A stretch of 64,000 nucleotides of DNA from Amyelois transitella (Eukaryota > Arthropoda > Insecta > Lepidoptera > Pyralidae): contig NC_083512.1 in assembly GCF_032362555.1 (NCBI RefSeq), forward strand, positions 9,784,001 through 9,848,000, written 5' to 3'. A program made the position numbers and the translations under genes. Of this stretch, positions 1-14,500 are shown piece by piece. Numbering within the stretch: position 1 is the stretch's first letter; every line of letters starts with the position of its first letter. The notes under the pieces were generated by a model. It ran no database searches. It saw only the letters and a list, made by a program, of their open reading frames with translations, and had not been told where the DNA came from.

Positions 1-786
1 TGACGGACATACGGACGGACTCGGCGACTGGATGTAACAGATATAGAGGTTTTAAGGTCTGATTGAATTAAAAACGAATATTGTTGCAAAACGGTCGAGT
101 TTATTAGATAGATAGATAAAAACGTTTATTCAGTTGCTACAGACACAAAATACAGAAAAAAACATAACATTATAAAAAACACAGTTGAGATTGTTATTGT
201 TACTTTTAATGAATTTTTTGAAATAAATAATCTTACCACAATTTCACTTAAAAGTCATACTCATAGGTATCATTCTAACCAAATTTTGGTGGACGATTAA
301 GAGTAAAATTTTACAGAATAAAGAATTATCCTAACTAGTTAAATTAAAGTATGCCGTGAAAATTTGCCAAAAAAAAATCGAACCTTCATACACATCTTCC
401 GCATTTTTATTCACTGGTCTATCTATAATTGTTAGGTTGTCGATATAGCTATAAGATTCAAGAAGAAACATGTGTTATAAATTACTCAATTTAGATTAAG
501 TTTCACAATTTACGTTCTGTTCAAACCAACCTTATATTATGTGATGTTTCTTCGAACAGATTAGTTGGGTAACCTCCGCCTTTACCTCTCTATGCCCTAA
601 CTGAGTCACATCCATATTCCCGTCAATGAAGTCAATGAAGTCAATTTTACATGACTATCGAAATCTCTGGAAGGAAGGAAGTGATATTGGGATGTACTTT
701 TCGATTCTCAATAAGATCATGGATGTCATTTTTTGGTATCATTGATGTCGTGCTCTTTTGACATATCGTCATTCGTTCATTCATTT

Positions 787-1029
787 GATCATGTCTATAT
801 CTCTAGCGGGGAAGACAGAGACAGCAGTCTTGAAAGACTCATGGGCCACGTTCAGCTGACAGGCTTGATGATAGAATTTATATTCAAATAGTGACAGGTT
901 GCTAGCCCATTGCCTAAAAGAGGAATCCAAAGTTTATAAGCCTATCCCTAAGTCGCCTTTTACGACATCCACGAAAAAGAGATGGAGTGGTATTCTTTTT
1001 TATATTGATGCCTGGAACTAGACGGCACC
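787..1029 (-). mobile_element. Rep-A SINE-like copy (near full)
   Basis: Rep-A on its forward strand runs from TGCCGTGTGG through CCATGGATGTCGTAAAAGG and GGCTAGCAACCTGTCAC to CTCTGTCTACCCCGCAAGG and a (TATG)n tail. This copy is reversed, moderately diverged and lacks a clear tail. Confidence 0.75.
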
Positions 1030-1115
1030 ATCGGAACCACAAGGCATATCGTACCATCAGTATATGAGAGTCCCGGGTTCGATCTCCGGTCAGGTTAAGA
1101 ATGAAAATATTCTTT
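1030..1115. repeat. tRNA-like SINE fragment
   Basis: Contains a B-box-like GGGTTCGATCTCC following GAGTCCC. It sits between two Rep-A pieces. Too short and diverged to assign to a family. Confidence 0.35.
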
Positions 1116-1119
1116 ACGG

Positions 1120-1298
1120 ATAGGCTTACAAACTTGGGATTCTTTTTTAGGCGATGGGCAAGCAACCTGTCTCTATTTGAATCTCAATTCTATCATTAAG
1201 CCAAATAGCTGAACGTGGCCGATCAGTCTTTTCAAGACTGTTGGCTGTGTCTACCCCACAAAGGATATAGACGTCACCATATGTATGTATGTATGTAT
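1120..1298 (+). mobile_element. Rep-A copy, 5'-truncated
   Basis: Starts at TAGGCTTACAAACTTGGG and runs through the conserved 3' half into a (GTAT)n tail. Confidence 0.75.
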
Positions 1299-1524
1299 TA
1301 CTTCGTAAACTTAAATTAATCATTCTTGGTTTCAACGCATGTTGGTTGGCACAAACATACTTTCTAACAGTTCCTTTTTGTTATTTCTAAATCTCATAAA
1401 TATTACTTACTTCTAATGTAGGTTATTATGTAATGTACACGTATGAAGATTTGTCTGTTTTTGACTTGACACATTTAATTGTTTTTTTTTTTTAATTATT
1501 TAATACATATTATATATTATATAT

Positions 1525-1665
1525 GCTGCACTGCAGTGTAGTTTGTTCCGCCGCTTCTTCTACACATGCGCTTTGGAAGCGGTAGTAGTTATAATTAGAT
1601 TTAAGTGATGTGACGTCAATAAGTGATACCTTGTATCCAGTTTTGAAAATAAATCTATTTTATTA
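1525..1665 (+). repeat. LINE 3' end (GTTTGTTCCGCCGCTTC type)
   Basis: Contains CAGTGTAGTTTGTTCCGCCG, TTTGGAAGCGGTAGTAGTT and a terminal AATAAATCTATTTTATT. A reversed copy is present at 33255-33385, which establishes it as a repeat. Similarity to LINE 3' ends in Lepidoptera is from memory. Confidence 0.55.
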
Positions 1666-2329
1666 ATGATCCAAGGTTCTCCTGCAAAATCAGGCACGAC
1701 TTGCTTCGATTAGACTGACTAACCTATATCAGGATTGTGGTGGTTCCTCTCAAGAGAGGTGAGGAGGTAAGCTGCTAACGCCGGAAGGATTATATAAGTA
1801 TACCCTGAAGGTAAGTGTAACACATCACGAAGAGTTATCAATGTCATGAGGAGAGTCACAATTACTGTATGAAAATAATAAATTCTTTATGTATAGGATA
1901 GGAAGTATAATTTTTAAGATTTAGTTCTGAGTTCATCACAGATATTTTTTTTTAATTTCCAGTCTTATATAAATGCTTAAACATAAATAATAAAGACAAA
2001 ATTACAAAAACTACTCTCATAATTAATATAAATGGATTGTTCTCTTCATATCCTTGAGAAATTCTTGAGAAGATACTAACATTGTTTTTATTATAATTTA
2101 CGAATATTAATTTAAAATATTTATTACAATTACGACACTAAATTGTTCGATTTATATTGTTTAAATTTTGGTTTGCATTAAGTAATTTTTAAAATCCATT
2201 TTTCATCATATCCCACAGGAAATGCTTCCTTAAGAAAAAAAACTAAATACCAAACATCTTCTAAATTTGAACTGACATATTGATAACGATTATGCGATAA
2301 TACACAATCGAAATAGTGGGGATTCGAAG

Positions 2330-2534
2330 TTCAAATAAAAAGAAAAAGTGTTCGCGGCGCGGTGAGAGTGACTGCAACTTGTGCGACGAACGCACGTATA
2401 GTTAGAAAGTACAGTCGGGCGGAAATTCGGTAGCATCGATTATAAGCCTGTTTTGGGGACTCGATAGTGTTTATCGATTACTGTGAAATCGAAAGTGACG
2501 TGTTGTGTTTGTGGTGACTTTCGCTCAGTCCAGG
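2330..2534 (+). promoter_or_regulatory. Probable promoter / 5' UTR of gene 1
   Basis: This stretch is more GC- and CpG-rich than its surroundings and leads directly into the start codon at 2535. An ACAGTC near 2411-2416 resembles the arthropod initiator. No clear TATA box is seen at the right distance. The exact transcription start is not determined; the assignment rests on position and composition. Confidence 0.4.
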
Positions 2535-2552
2535 ATGATACGTAACGTGAGG
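2535..2552 (+). CDS. Gene 1 coding exon 1
   Basis: Six codons (MIRNVR) followed by the donor GTAAGT. It supplies the start and positive N-region of the signal peptide, whose hydrophobic core lies in exon 2, 14.8 kb away. The choice of start is supported by the signal peptide formed across the join. Confidence 0.75.
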
Positions 2553-5500
2553 GTAAGTCCTGTTATGTTATGGTTGTGTGGTGTGGAGTGGTTAAGTGGC
2601 ATATGATTGTGTGTGGCGGGTTCGAAGTCTATAGGAAATGTGCTATATAGTTTCCTTGCTTATTATATGGATTTATTATTTAAATTAAATCTAACCGCAT
2701 CAAGTAACGTCTGTCTGTCACAATTTAGGAGTAGGTATGTTACCCAAAATACATGAATTATGTGTATGAACGACATAATACGGAAAAATAGATTAGGGAT
2801 AAATAAACGCAGATTGAGTTAGCCTCAAAGTAAGTTCGAAACTTTTGTTACAAGATACTAACATAGCGATACTATATCTTATACCTATAGATAAACATCA
2901 CAGACCTAGGCCAATCAGGAAAAGTTCGTTTTCTATTATGACCTGACCGGGGATCAAACCCGGAAATTTTTGGTTCAGATGTCCGACAACTGCGCCATAA
3001 TACGGCCACCTAAAAATAGAAATTACAAAATGATAATAAGTTTTACATACATATGGTCACGTCTATATCCCTTGCGGGGTAGACAGAGCCAACAGTCTTG
3101 AAAAGACTGAATGGCCACGTTCAGCTATTTCGCTTAATGATAGAATTGAGATTCAAATAGTGACAGGTTGCTAGCCCATCGCCTAAAAAAGAATCCCAAG
3201 TTTGTTAGCTTAGTTCTCAGTCGCATTTTACGACATCCATGGGAAAGAATGGAGTGGTCCTATTCTTTTTTGTATTGGTGCCGGGAACCACACGGCAGTA
3301 CTAAGTTTTAAAGTAACATAAATAAGTAAACATCTAAGAAGCAGGCCCATTAGAAAAATTTCGTTTTCCTTCAAAAACCTTACAAGCGATTGAACCCGTG
3401 GATCGTGGTTTTCCCGTGGTTCAGAGGTTGCACACTACACGTAATGTCCATGCATTTAGATAAAGTTTACTAAGGTAAACAATCAAAGTATCGTTTTATG
3501 AAAAAATACCCTTTAAAATGAAGTACCTTCACTTCTCATCTAAAAGACCGTTGGTAGTCTAATTGGTAAGGTGCCCGGTTAAAATGCGTGTGGTGCAAAA
3601 AGGCACAGGTTCAAATCCCACCCCGGCCATGTAACAATGACTATTTTTGAAGTTATGTACATTGGTTTGAAAACTAACCGATGTTCTTACGGTAAGGGAA
3701 AACATCGTGAGGAAACCTTCACATTCAGGCAACTGGATGTGTAACCATGATCGATCCAATACGGATTAGGTTCCCCTGGAGAGATTACGGAGGTCAGGCG
3801 GGAGACGCTTCGTGTAAAACCTGACTTAGCCAATCCAGGATCCATCATCGAAGGTCCATGCGGTGAGGATGCAACTGGGACTTAAGCTAGGAGGAAGAAG
3901 GTTAACTTCCCATTCGCTATAGGAGCAAAAGTAATTTAATATGACGTCTGTTATTTCATTTTGCTTTTGAAAAACCTAGGTCGTTTTCCCCGACTTTGTC
4001 TCAAAGAAACACGTGCCATAGAGCATTTGCCCTCTACTTAATGAGTTTCAAGGAGAAATTTCACTTTCTTGCTCGCATAGAATTACTGTATGCACAGAAA
4101 TACCATAAAAAGGTGTGAATTAATCATAAACAGTAAACATTATGCTATTATTGAGATGAGAAGCGTGTGTGATATAATGTTGTTGTGTTGAACTTTTATA
4201 ACTGAACGGTGAATGAAACAGGACAATTAAGAAGTGTTTTTTTAGATTCGCGATTTTTACGATTTGATTACTCTTGACTTTTTTAGGCGATGGGCTAGCA
4301 ACCTGTCACTATTTGAATCTCAATTCTATTATTAAGCCAAATAACTAAACGTCGCCATTCTTTTCAAGACTATTGGCTCTGTCTACCCCGCAAGGGATAT
4401 AGACGTGATCATATATACATGTATACACACACACGCATATATATATATATTACTCTTGACGACTGATGTTAGTGCTTTTATTCTTTAGTCAATTTCTGCA
4501 ATATTTAAAAGTCCAAATAAATTAAATAAATCATGAAGTTCAGGTTTAGTAGAAAAATCGTGAAGAATCACCACTTCGAGGTAGCATTTGAACCTGTGCC
4601 GACACGCATTACTTGCGCATTTTAGCCGGGCACCTTAACCGCTCGACCACAGACGCTTTATTCATATAAACATCTCCTACTACATACATACATACTTTCA
4701 ATTCATCTCGTTCCCGTACAGGGCAGACAGAGCCAATAGCCTGAAAGTCTCTAAAGCCACGTTCACCAGCCTGCCTTTATTATGAAATTGAGATTCTCGA
4801 TTCTATTCCCATCGAGTGCCCTACATAGGTCCATCTTGTCCTTGGTGAAACGGTTCTGCATCATGATTTTTAAATGGTATTAAGTAAATACCGTACTATA
4901 ATAACTAACAATCGATGTTCATATCGCCAATTCGATTAGGAAAGCTGCGCAGTGCAATGCGAAATGACGGGTGTGATACATCATAATTCACACTTGTGGT
5001 CAGCCGCGTGTGAATTACTATTTCTTAATAGATTGAGACATATTATATGTGTTTAAGAGATGATTCCACACATATACATACATATATATGGTCACGTCCC
5101 TTGCGGGGTAGACGGAGCCAACAGTCTTGAAAAGACTGAATGGCCACATTGAGCTATTTGGCTTAATGATAGAATTGAGATTCAAATAGTGACAGGTTGC
5201 TAGCCCGTCGCCTAAAAGAAGAATCCCAACTTTGTAAGGCTACTTAGTCGTCTTTTACAACATCCATGGGAACGAGATGGAGTGGTCCTATTCTGTTTTT
5301 ATTGGTGCCGGGAACCACACGGCACCCAAAAGATACACACTAGTTTCTATATCAGGAAAAACGTCATAATCACATTATGCTTTACACAACTATTGTCAAT
5401 GTAAATTAACGATGTTACTTCAGTACTTGTAAACGAACGTAACAATGTAACAAGATGTGTCCGTCACTAAGCCGATTGTAGTGGAACGAATGGGTAACAA

Positions 5501-8500
5501 CAGGCAATTTATCATGCTCTGTCATTGCTAGGCCGTCTAGTTGGCACTTTACTCCATCCTTTTCCTATTGATTTCGTAAAAGGCGACTAGACACATAAGC
5601 AATTCACCTACTTAGTCCATATTCTGGTAGTGATGAACGTAAAAGGATTCTTTTTTAATTTGAACTAGCTGCAACCTGTCACTATCTGAATGATGATTAA
5701 AAGATTACTTGTAGACTTCATAATTTTTACTTTCGTAAAATTTTTTTGTAACTTTCACAAGCTCCACCCAAAATTCTGGCTTTAGACAGACTATAATTTT
5801 GTTGATGCATTTTTATTTGCTCGTGGAATTATCAAACTAATATTCGCAGAATATTTACATATACAATATACTGCCGCATGGTTCCCGGCATTTAAGAATA
5901 GAACCGCTCAATAAAATATCTTTTTTGTTGGTGTCGTAAAAGACGACTAAGGTAGGTATAGATTGGAGTTTGAAATGTCAGTTAAGATTTATTATGTAAA
6001 CTTGAGATTCCTCTTGTAGGCGATAGGATAGTGACCTATAACTATTTGAATCTCGACCCCATTATTAAGCCATACAGCTAAACATGGCCTTTCAGTCATT
6101 TCAAAACTGTTGGCACTGTCAATTCCGCAATGGATATAGACGTATAATGTGTATACAATACTTCTGTGCCATCTGTACTCTTTTGTGATAGCATTTTCTC
6201 ATAGCTTTCCAAAAGCGCTTGTAATTTTTTTAATCGCCCAATCCAGGATTCATGTTCAAAGGCATATCCTGAACTCCTCTTCAAAAGGGTGAGAATAGAA
6301 TAGAATAGAATAGAATATTTATTTGCTTTTGAATAGGGTTTACAAAAGGTGTAAAACAAAACATATTTCCTCCTGGTCAGCCATTAATTATAGCATGCAA
6401 ATTATTATAAAATTATACATAAGTCACTTAAGTCAATTAATTCTTAATAAAATGATAAAATATTATGTCAATTTGTTACAATAAATAAAAGAAAAAAATT
6501 ACTTCACACATAGTCAATATTTGATTTCAAGAAAATAAAATAATTATGAATAAATTTAATTTTTATCTAAAATTGAGGGTGCAACCGGGACTAAAACCCA
6601 GAGTTAGAAAACGAATGTATGCTCGTAAACTATGATAAACTGAGATATATTTATCCTTTATGTCACCTTTCTATTTTAATTTCCTTCCACCCTAATGTTG
6701 ACTGGAAGAGATTGCTTTAGCGATAAGTCCGCCTTTGTACCTCATTACCTGTGTTTCTTTTTCTGTTTTTCTTATTCTTATGGTGCAATAAAGAGTCTAT
6801 CTATCTATCTCTCATGGCCTCTGTGGCACAGCGGTAGTACGCTTGTCTGTGACACCGGAGTTCCGGGTTCGAATCCCGGCCAGGGCATGATGAGGAAAGG
6901 ACTTTTTCTGAGTCTTGGATGTTTATCTATATAAGTATTTATTATAAAATATAGTATCGCTGAGTTAGTATCTCGTAACACAAGTCACGAACTTACTTCG
7001 AGGCTAACTCAATCCGTGTAATTTGTCCCGTATATATTTATTTATTTATCTATCAATTTATGTATGTAAGACGGGAAGAACTGCTATTTTTCAAAGTCCG
7101 CGTGTTACTTAACGCACATGTTAAGGGCAACGACACCAGTTACACAATACACATTGAAAGTGACGCCGTTTTGCTTTCTGAACTGAGTCAAGTTAAATAT
7201 TACCATTAGTTGTATTGTAGCCAATACCTGTACGAAAGTGATCACGCCCTCTATATTTTTATTCTAGCTATGCCCGCGACTTCGTCCGCGTGGAATAGTT
7301 GTTTCGGGCATCATTGAAGCCGTCAAGGATGAATTATTTTCCCCGTTTTTTTTACTTATTCCATTGTTTCTTTGCTCCTTATAGTTGCAGCGTGATGTTA
7401 TATAGCCTAAAGCCTTCCTCGATAAATGGTCTATTCAAATAATTTTTCAATTCGAACCAGTCTGTAGTTCCTGAGATTAGTGCGTTCAAACAAACTAACT
7501 CTCCAGCTTTATAATATTAGTATAGATTGTTTAGGTAAGTACATTGAAACACCTTCTGCTGTGTGGTCCCTGTCATATAGCCACTCTATATCTTTTCCAT
7601 GGATGTATAATAATTTACAGCAAATTCACAATCATGTAATAAAAAATATAGCAAAAGAAGGTGACCTTATCACTAAGAGCGATCTCTTCTAAGTAACCTG
7701 TAAATTGTGTATAAAAAAATAACCCAATATAAATTTTATTTGAGATTTATAACACCCAAGCCTTTGCCTTATGGAAATTTTGACACACACTATGTTTTGT
7801 TATCACTACCACACTATTACTGTAGTGAAGTATCAAAAGTAAGATACAGTATTCATTAACATTTTGAGAATGACACTTAATTAGGTCCTGATAAAGTATT
7901 AGGTAAATCAAACTGATCAAAGTGGAAAAAAGTCTAAAGCATAGAGTTATAGCGGCAATTAACCATTGATGTGCACTGGCCCTAATAATGTGCTAGGACG
8001 AAGAATAAGACTGGTTACATAATACTTTTTTTTAAAATAAATCGAACACATTTAAATTATCATCAAACACAGTTACCTACTTTTGAATTTGCACCCATCA
8101 AATACATTATGTAAAGAGTTTAGTTTTTACTTTTTTTTTAATCGATGACCCACAAATGATGTTTTGAACGTCTTCGCGTAGCTTGGCATACTTTCAAATT
8201 TTGATAGAATGCATTTATGTAATCATTTGCACTGCATAACAAAATATTATGTCTAATTGAAAATATATTTATTTCCGTCTTTCATTGAGTAACTGTTTTA
8301 GATCAGGGGGCTAGCATGGTACAACCGACTAGAGATGAGCAAATGCCCGAGCATGTAAGGCAAATTGGGAAAATTCCCAATAAATGCCCGGGTAAATGCC
8401 CAAAGGGAAGAAATATATGGGCATCTATTGGTAATTTTCTCAAATCCTTAAATGCATTTGTCCAACTCTACGCCCGAAGCCGTATTTGTCGTGTGGTAAA

Positions 8501-11500
8501 CTATCGCTGTTTCGTTTTTTATTATGACGTAAAACGGGACAGTGATACTTTATCGCGCCATTCTAGCGAAGCATGTAGTATATGACTAGGCTTTTTCTTC
8601 ATAAAAACCGTAGGAGGAAATCAAGGTAAAAAAGTATTAACAGTTAAGGCGACAATAATTTTGCTAATATTTTCAGAGCATATAAATTATCAATTTTATA
8701 AATGGTTATAAATGTTTATAAGCTGACAGCTGACCCACTTAATATAAATCAAACAGATAATTTAAATCTGTTCCCCCGATTTATTGATACGACTTGCTTT
8801 TTGCCTGGTAGATTGAAGTCAAACTACATAAAATCACGTCTCTTCCCCGGGGGAGTAGGCAGAGACTAAATATGTATTTTTCACTTGCCACGATCCCGGC
8901 ATACTTTCGTTCCCGTTTTGATCATGGTACGTTTGTCTTAGCCTTCCTCTTCTAACGTTCCAATTCACACTCTCCTCATATATTTGATAAGTCAAACTTC
9001 TTTCGTTCACCATCACATTCATCTTAACATCCCTTTTCTGTTCCTGTTATTATACATATCTTCTTTTACAGGACAGTATTCCTTTATTATTGTTTAAAAT
9101 TGTATAGCCCACTGGCCGCTAAGAAAAAAAGTAAATAATTAATTGAAGAAAAATTGTGATCGTCTTTTGTTAATTTTCACAATGATTGTCATGGATTAGA
9201 ATATCTCACGTTATTTTCATGTTTTAAGTTTTTACATTATAGTTATATTTTGACTTACATGTTTTTACCTAGATAGGTACTAATATAGTATGTACTTCAC
9301 AATAATTGGAATTCCATTTCACCATCTAAGTATAATACTAATCTTTATATCCGTTGTGACAAATTCTTGCTAGTTTCATCACTTAACATGCTTTTCGGGG
9401 CATGAAATGTTGTCAATTAAAAAATTAAATGCATTCCTTACGTCAACTTTAACTATACTTTCACAGATTTGTAGGCAACCTTCTTGGTATACGCCATAGC
9501 AACGATTGCCATGATTTTGTTTGTTAGAGATATGTCAAAGATAATTTTTATTGTCAAAGATAATTTTTATTGTCAAAGATTCTTAATTTTTATGTTAATA
9601 ATATACAGTTATTTTATACTGATTATTTCTGTCCTCTTTTCTCCTTTTATTTTCTGTAGGAATAACTAACTTTATAACTATACTTTCACAGATTCTTGGT
9701 ACACTATGAATTTTGATTTCTTAAAATATGTATGTATGTACGGTCAGGTCAAGAGTACCCTTGACCGACGAAATTGAATGAAGAAATAATGACTAGCTAA
9801 TACGGGAGATCACGCTACCGTGAAAATTACCAGAAAAAAAAAACTACGGGATCAAGTACCTATCTTGGGTCAACGTGCTATCTGACCACGTTTTCATATA
9901 TTTTTATTAAGGTGTAGTGAAGAGCTTTTAGATGAAGACTATATAATTATCTAGTCTTAAAATATACGAATAATCTGACAACTTTTTCTCAGGTTAAGGT
10001 ACCTACGTAGACTTGTAAACATTTTAATAAGAAAATGTTTTTGGTGGATTAATTTCTCTTTTGATGTTTAGATGGTCTTCACAGTCCTGGCTTTTAGTCC
10101 CGGTTTCATCTTCACCACTGGAGAGGAGTCAGGTTTTTACAGGAAGCGACCACCGTAAGAGCATTATTTATTAATATTCAAACACATAACTTTCGAAATA
10201 AGTTATTGGTACACGAGGTGGGATTCGAACATGTGACTTTCTGCGCATCTGAGATGTTTAGATTGTGCCAGTAAATACTCGTAATGAATATTAGTCTAAA
10301 CAGGAAGTGTGCAATCAACACGACTGCGCCAATGAGATCTCGATCCGAGACAGCCACTTTCCTTCCTACAACCTGCTCGGGGTCAACGAACTTATCATTA
10401 AAAATATGCTAACTTTTACCTACATTCATTACATCTTATCGTAAACACATTTGGACATATGTAGCTCGATTTGTATCATGTTTTTAAACTGTCAATATTT
10501 TTATTAAAAGCTTTTATTTAGTTTGACTTGTATGTTGACGAATCTTTCAAGTTTAATTTGACTCACTTCCCGGTATCCGATTGAGCTGAAATTTTGCATG
10601 CTGGTCCAGAATCGATGACAATGCATGTTAATCATAAACGTGACCTGATGCTGCTGCGAGGTTCGGTTCCGTACGAGAAATCTCTTCAGCGGTAAATAGC
10701 AGGGACACGAAATTTTGTATACGCATTCATTCATTCATTAACTATGCAACTCCTCAATATTCAACTGCCGGGACTTGAAATTTAATTTGATCTTTTTAGG
10801 GCACTTAAATAAAAGCTTGTTTTAAAAGATTTTTATAATTTTTTTTTTTTTACAATATTCGGTTGAATGCTTTTCTGTAAAATTACTTCGGCTACTGCAT
10901 AAAAGATAGGATTATAAACTTCTTAAAGATTTAAGGATTCTTCTTTTAGGCGATTGGCTAGCAACCTGTCACTATTTGAATCTCAATTCTATGAATTAGC
11001 CAAACAAACAGCTGAACGTGGCCTGAAAAAGCTACTTATGTGTTTTGGGTTCGCCCGCCACAAAGAGAAGTCTTCCACTGGGCCAGGGTGTTACTCCTGG
11101 AGAACCGTGACTTTGACTTTCAATATAGGGATGGTACAAAACTAACTTACTATAAACTATGCTTGTGTAATTAAGCGACTTGTTCTTGTACTGCAAATTG
11201 CTTAGACATTGTTCATTTTTTAATAGCTAACGTAGAGCAAGATATATCCTCATAAAATTTAATAAAAAGGCATTAGATTTATTTGTTATAGGTACTTATT
11301 AAAAGTGACTTCTGCTAGACTGCTAGAGTACCTTCGTATTTTTTGTTTATACACACACACAATCAGCAGCTCACTGTTCAATGCAATCAGCAGCAGCACT
11401 GTTAGCTCTGTTTACATACATACATACATATGGTCACGTCTATATCCCTTGTGGGGTAGACAGAGCCAACTGTCTCGAAAAGACTGATAGGCCACGCTCA

Positions 11501-14500
11501 GCTATTTGGCATAATGATAGAACTGAGATTCAAATAGTCAACAGGTTGCTAGCCTATCGCCTAAAAGAAGAATCCCAAGTTTGTAAAGCCTATCCCTTAG
11601 TCGCCTTTTATGACATCCATAGGAAAGAGATGGAGCGGTCCTATTCTTTTTTGTACCTACTGGTGCTGGGAACCGCACGGCACCTTGCAGGGTAGACAGA
11701 TCTAACAGTCCCAAAAGACTGATAGGCCACGTTCAGCTGTTAATTGAGATTCAAATAGTGACAAATCGCTAGCTCATCGCTTAAAAACGTAGGTAAAAAG
11801 TTATTTTTTACAGAAATATGAAAATAAGTAGTATTCTTTTTATAATAAAAGAAATATTGTTGATTATTTATATAAAGAATTCAACAACCATTATTATTTA
11901 TTCGTATAACAAATACAGATTCATACAATTCACCATCAAGCAGGGTGTCTCACGTCGTTACGAACAAACACAATCATCATGTGGAAACGTTTACGTAAAG
12001 TAAATAACTATAGTCGCAAGGAAAATAAAAATTGACATGAAGGAAGTGCACAACACTTCATTTCACGGTAGGCCGCCTGTGGAGCTACGCAGTGTTACCA
12101 GCTCCAATGTAGACTTAAACTGTACATCACCTTTTAAGAAAATGTAGAAGACTGAAAACGTCTCTTCTGATTAAAACCAATATTTTATGACACTACTTAA
12201 AAAGGCGATTATAAAAATGGAGCCTTTTTTTATAATCTCCTTTCCTATGAATTTTTCGTCTTAAGAATTTTTTTGAGGAAGTATTAATTATAAATGGAAA
12301 AACCTCCCACGCCATATCGTCAAAGTATCCTACTTTTCAAACTCTACATTTGATATCGAAATATACCGAAAATTAGACATTTTGTGGCGGAAGCCATCTT
12401 GAACAAAATTCCATTAAATATTTCTATGAACGCTCCTGACTCATTCACCTTTCAAACAAAAAATAAAATAAAATTGGTACGTCGTTTTGCGAGCTATGAC
12501 GCCCAAGACACATCAAACTTATAATACTTGTTTGTATCGACTTTTCTGTCAATGTTATAAAAGTGTAGATTTGGATAGCAAAACTGAAAACTATGAAGAC
12601 TTGATTCAAAACAAAAAATGTAGACCTGCAATTAGAACAGTGAGGTTGGCAACACTGTACTTACTCTAGGGCTGACATGTTGTTAGACGTGATTTTTCTT
12701 GGGCGGATGTACTGTCCTTGATACATATGGGGAAATTGGATTGCAGATTTACCCTAATTAGGTATTTGAAGGGTTTATGTGGTAAGAACGATCGAGTATA
12801 TTTTAATATAACCTTTGAGTATTTAACCAAACTTTACACATACGTTATATGGGGGAGGCACGCAGAAATTATATATCTATGGCTGAAGTATAATTTGACC
12901 CCAAAGACATTATGAATAAATTGAACTGAGGCGTACTTATCTCTAAGCAATCTCTTCCAGCCAACCTTTGGGCAATATTTTGCCTTGCTCTCATTTCTTG
13001 TATGACTGTCTATCATTGAAGAGAGTACGAATGTCGATGAAGCGCAAGAAGTATGCAAGTTTATGGCAAGTGACCCCTTCTTACCCCTCCTGGAAAGAGG
13101 CATAAGTTTATGTTTGTTTCTAAGCTATACTGAACACATCTAATTGACTCGAGTGCTGCCTCGACAACAAAAAACTTGCGAATCGACAGCCGTCTCGCAT
13201 CAGTGTGTTCACAGCCTAACAATAAGTGAACAAGGCCCAAGTGTGGCTATCCGGGCCAAAACCAACGAAAAGAAAGTATCACATCGCATTGTTTGGTATG
13301 ACACAATCTTGTTGTTGCGTAATCAATCAATGTTATTATGAACATCGAGCATTTTACGCGACTGCCGAAAAAGGGATGTGTTTTGATATGTTTTTTGTAA
13401 ACATAGTTAAGTACAAATTACTTATAGTAGGTTGAAAATCCACATCCACAAATCCGTAGAAGCTTTTGCATTATATAATATTACTAGCTGTGCCCGCGAC
13501 TTCGTCTGCGTGGAATAGTTATTTTGGGCACCATTGAAGCCCTCAAGCATCTAATACTTACAGCGTGATTGTAATATAGCCTAAAGTCTTCCTTGATAAA
13601 TGGTATATTCAACACAAAAATAATTTTTCAATTCGAATCAGTAGTTCCTGAGATTAGCGCGTTCAAACAAACAAACAAACTCTTCAGCTTTATAATATTA
13701 GTATGTATGGATGATGAATATAATTTTCTATTGTTTAGTGTATCGGTATAGAAATATGGCTTATAATTGAAAGAGAGATCTATATAAATATAAACTAGTA
13801 ACTTATTTTTTTTAACCTATCGTATCTCCGCCTTATGCTGTAAAGCCAACGATACTATGATAAAATAGTGTCTAGTGGCAATGAATAAGATGTTAATAAT
13901 TAAATATCTACGGGACAGATTACACAGATTGAGTTGGCTTCGAACTAAGTTCGAAGTAAGATAGTAACTCAACGATAATACGATATGACAAAGGCATTTT
14001 TCAAAAGCATACCTAAACTCCCATAGGAAAATTAGTGCTTAATAATGTGAGAATTAAGTCAAGACAAGGTTGTCAGATCGTGGAAAATCATTATTATGCA
14101 CCAATAATACTAATTAATGAACACGAAAACACAATATAATTAAGATTTTTAATCTATTGGTCTGTTAATTATGAGAAAATCTCAACTGGTTTTAATCGAA
14201 AATTCCCTAAGATGCATTCTTATGCACTGTATTGACTAGGTGAGAAAATGATTCTTGTTTATTTTTACTTTGATGTAATAATACTCGTATGTAGTTTTAC
14301 CACTCAAAATAAATATACACAGGAAAGAATACACATAGATGCCCATAGATATCGTAAAAGGCGACTAAGTGATAGTATACTTGGTATTTAATTTTTTAGG
14401 CGATTGGCTAGTAACCTGTCACTATTTAAACCTCAATTCTATCAATGAGCCATGCAGCTTTTAATAACTGTTGGCTCTGTCTGCCCCGCAGGGGATAGAC

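Noticed and set aside
3549..3630. tRNA-like A and B boxes
   Set aside because: Part of SINE-B: the acceptor stem and anticodon arm do not fold properly, and SINE body follows. The same applies to the SINE-M heads at 6813, 16606, 18048 and 31650.
7480..7692. 70-codon frame on the + strand
   Set aside because: Begins in a LINE 3' end and has no coding signature.
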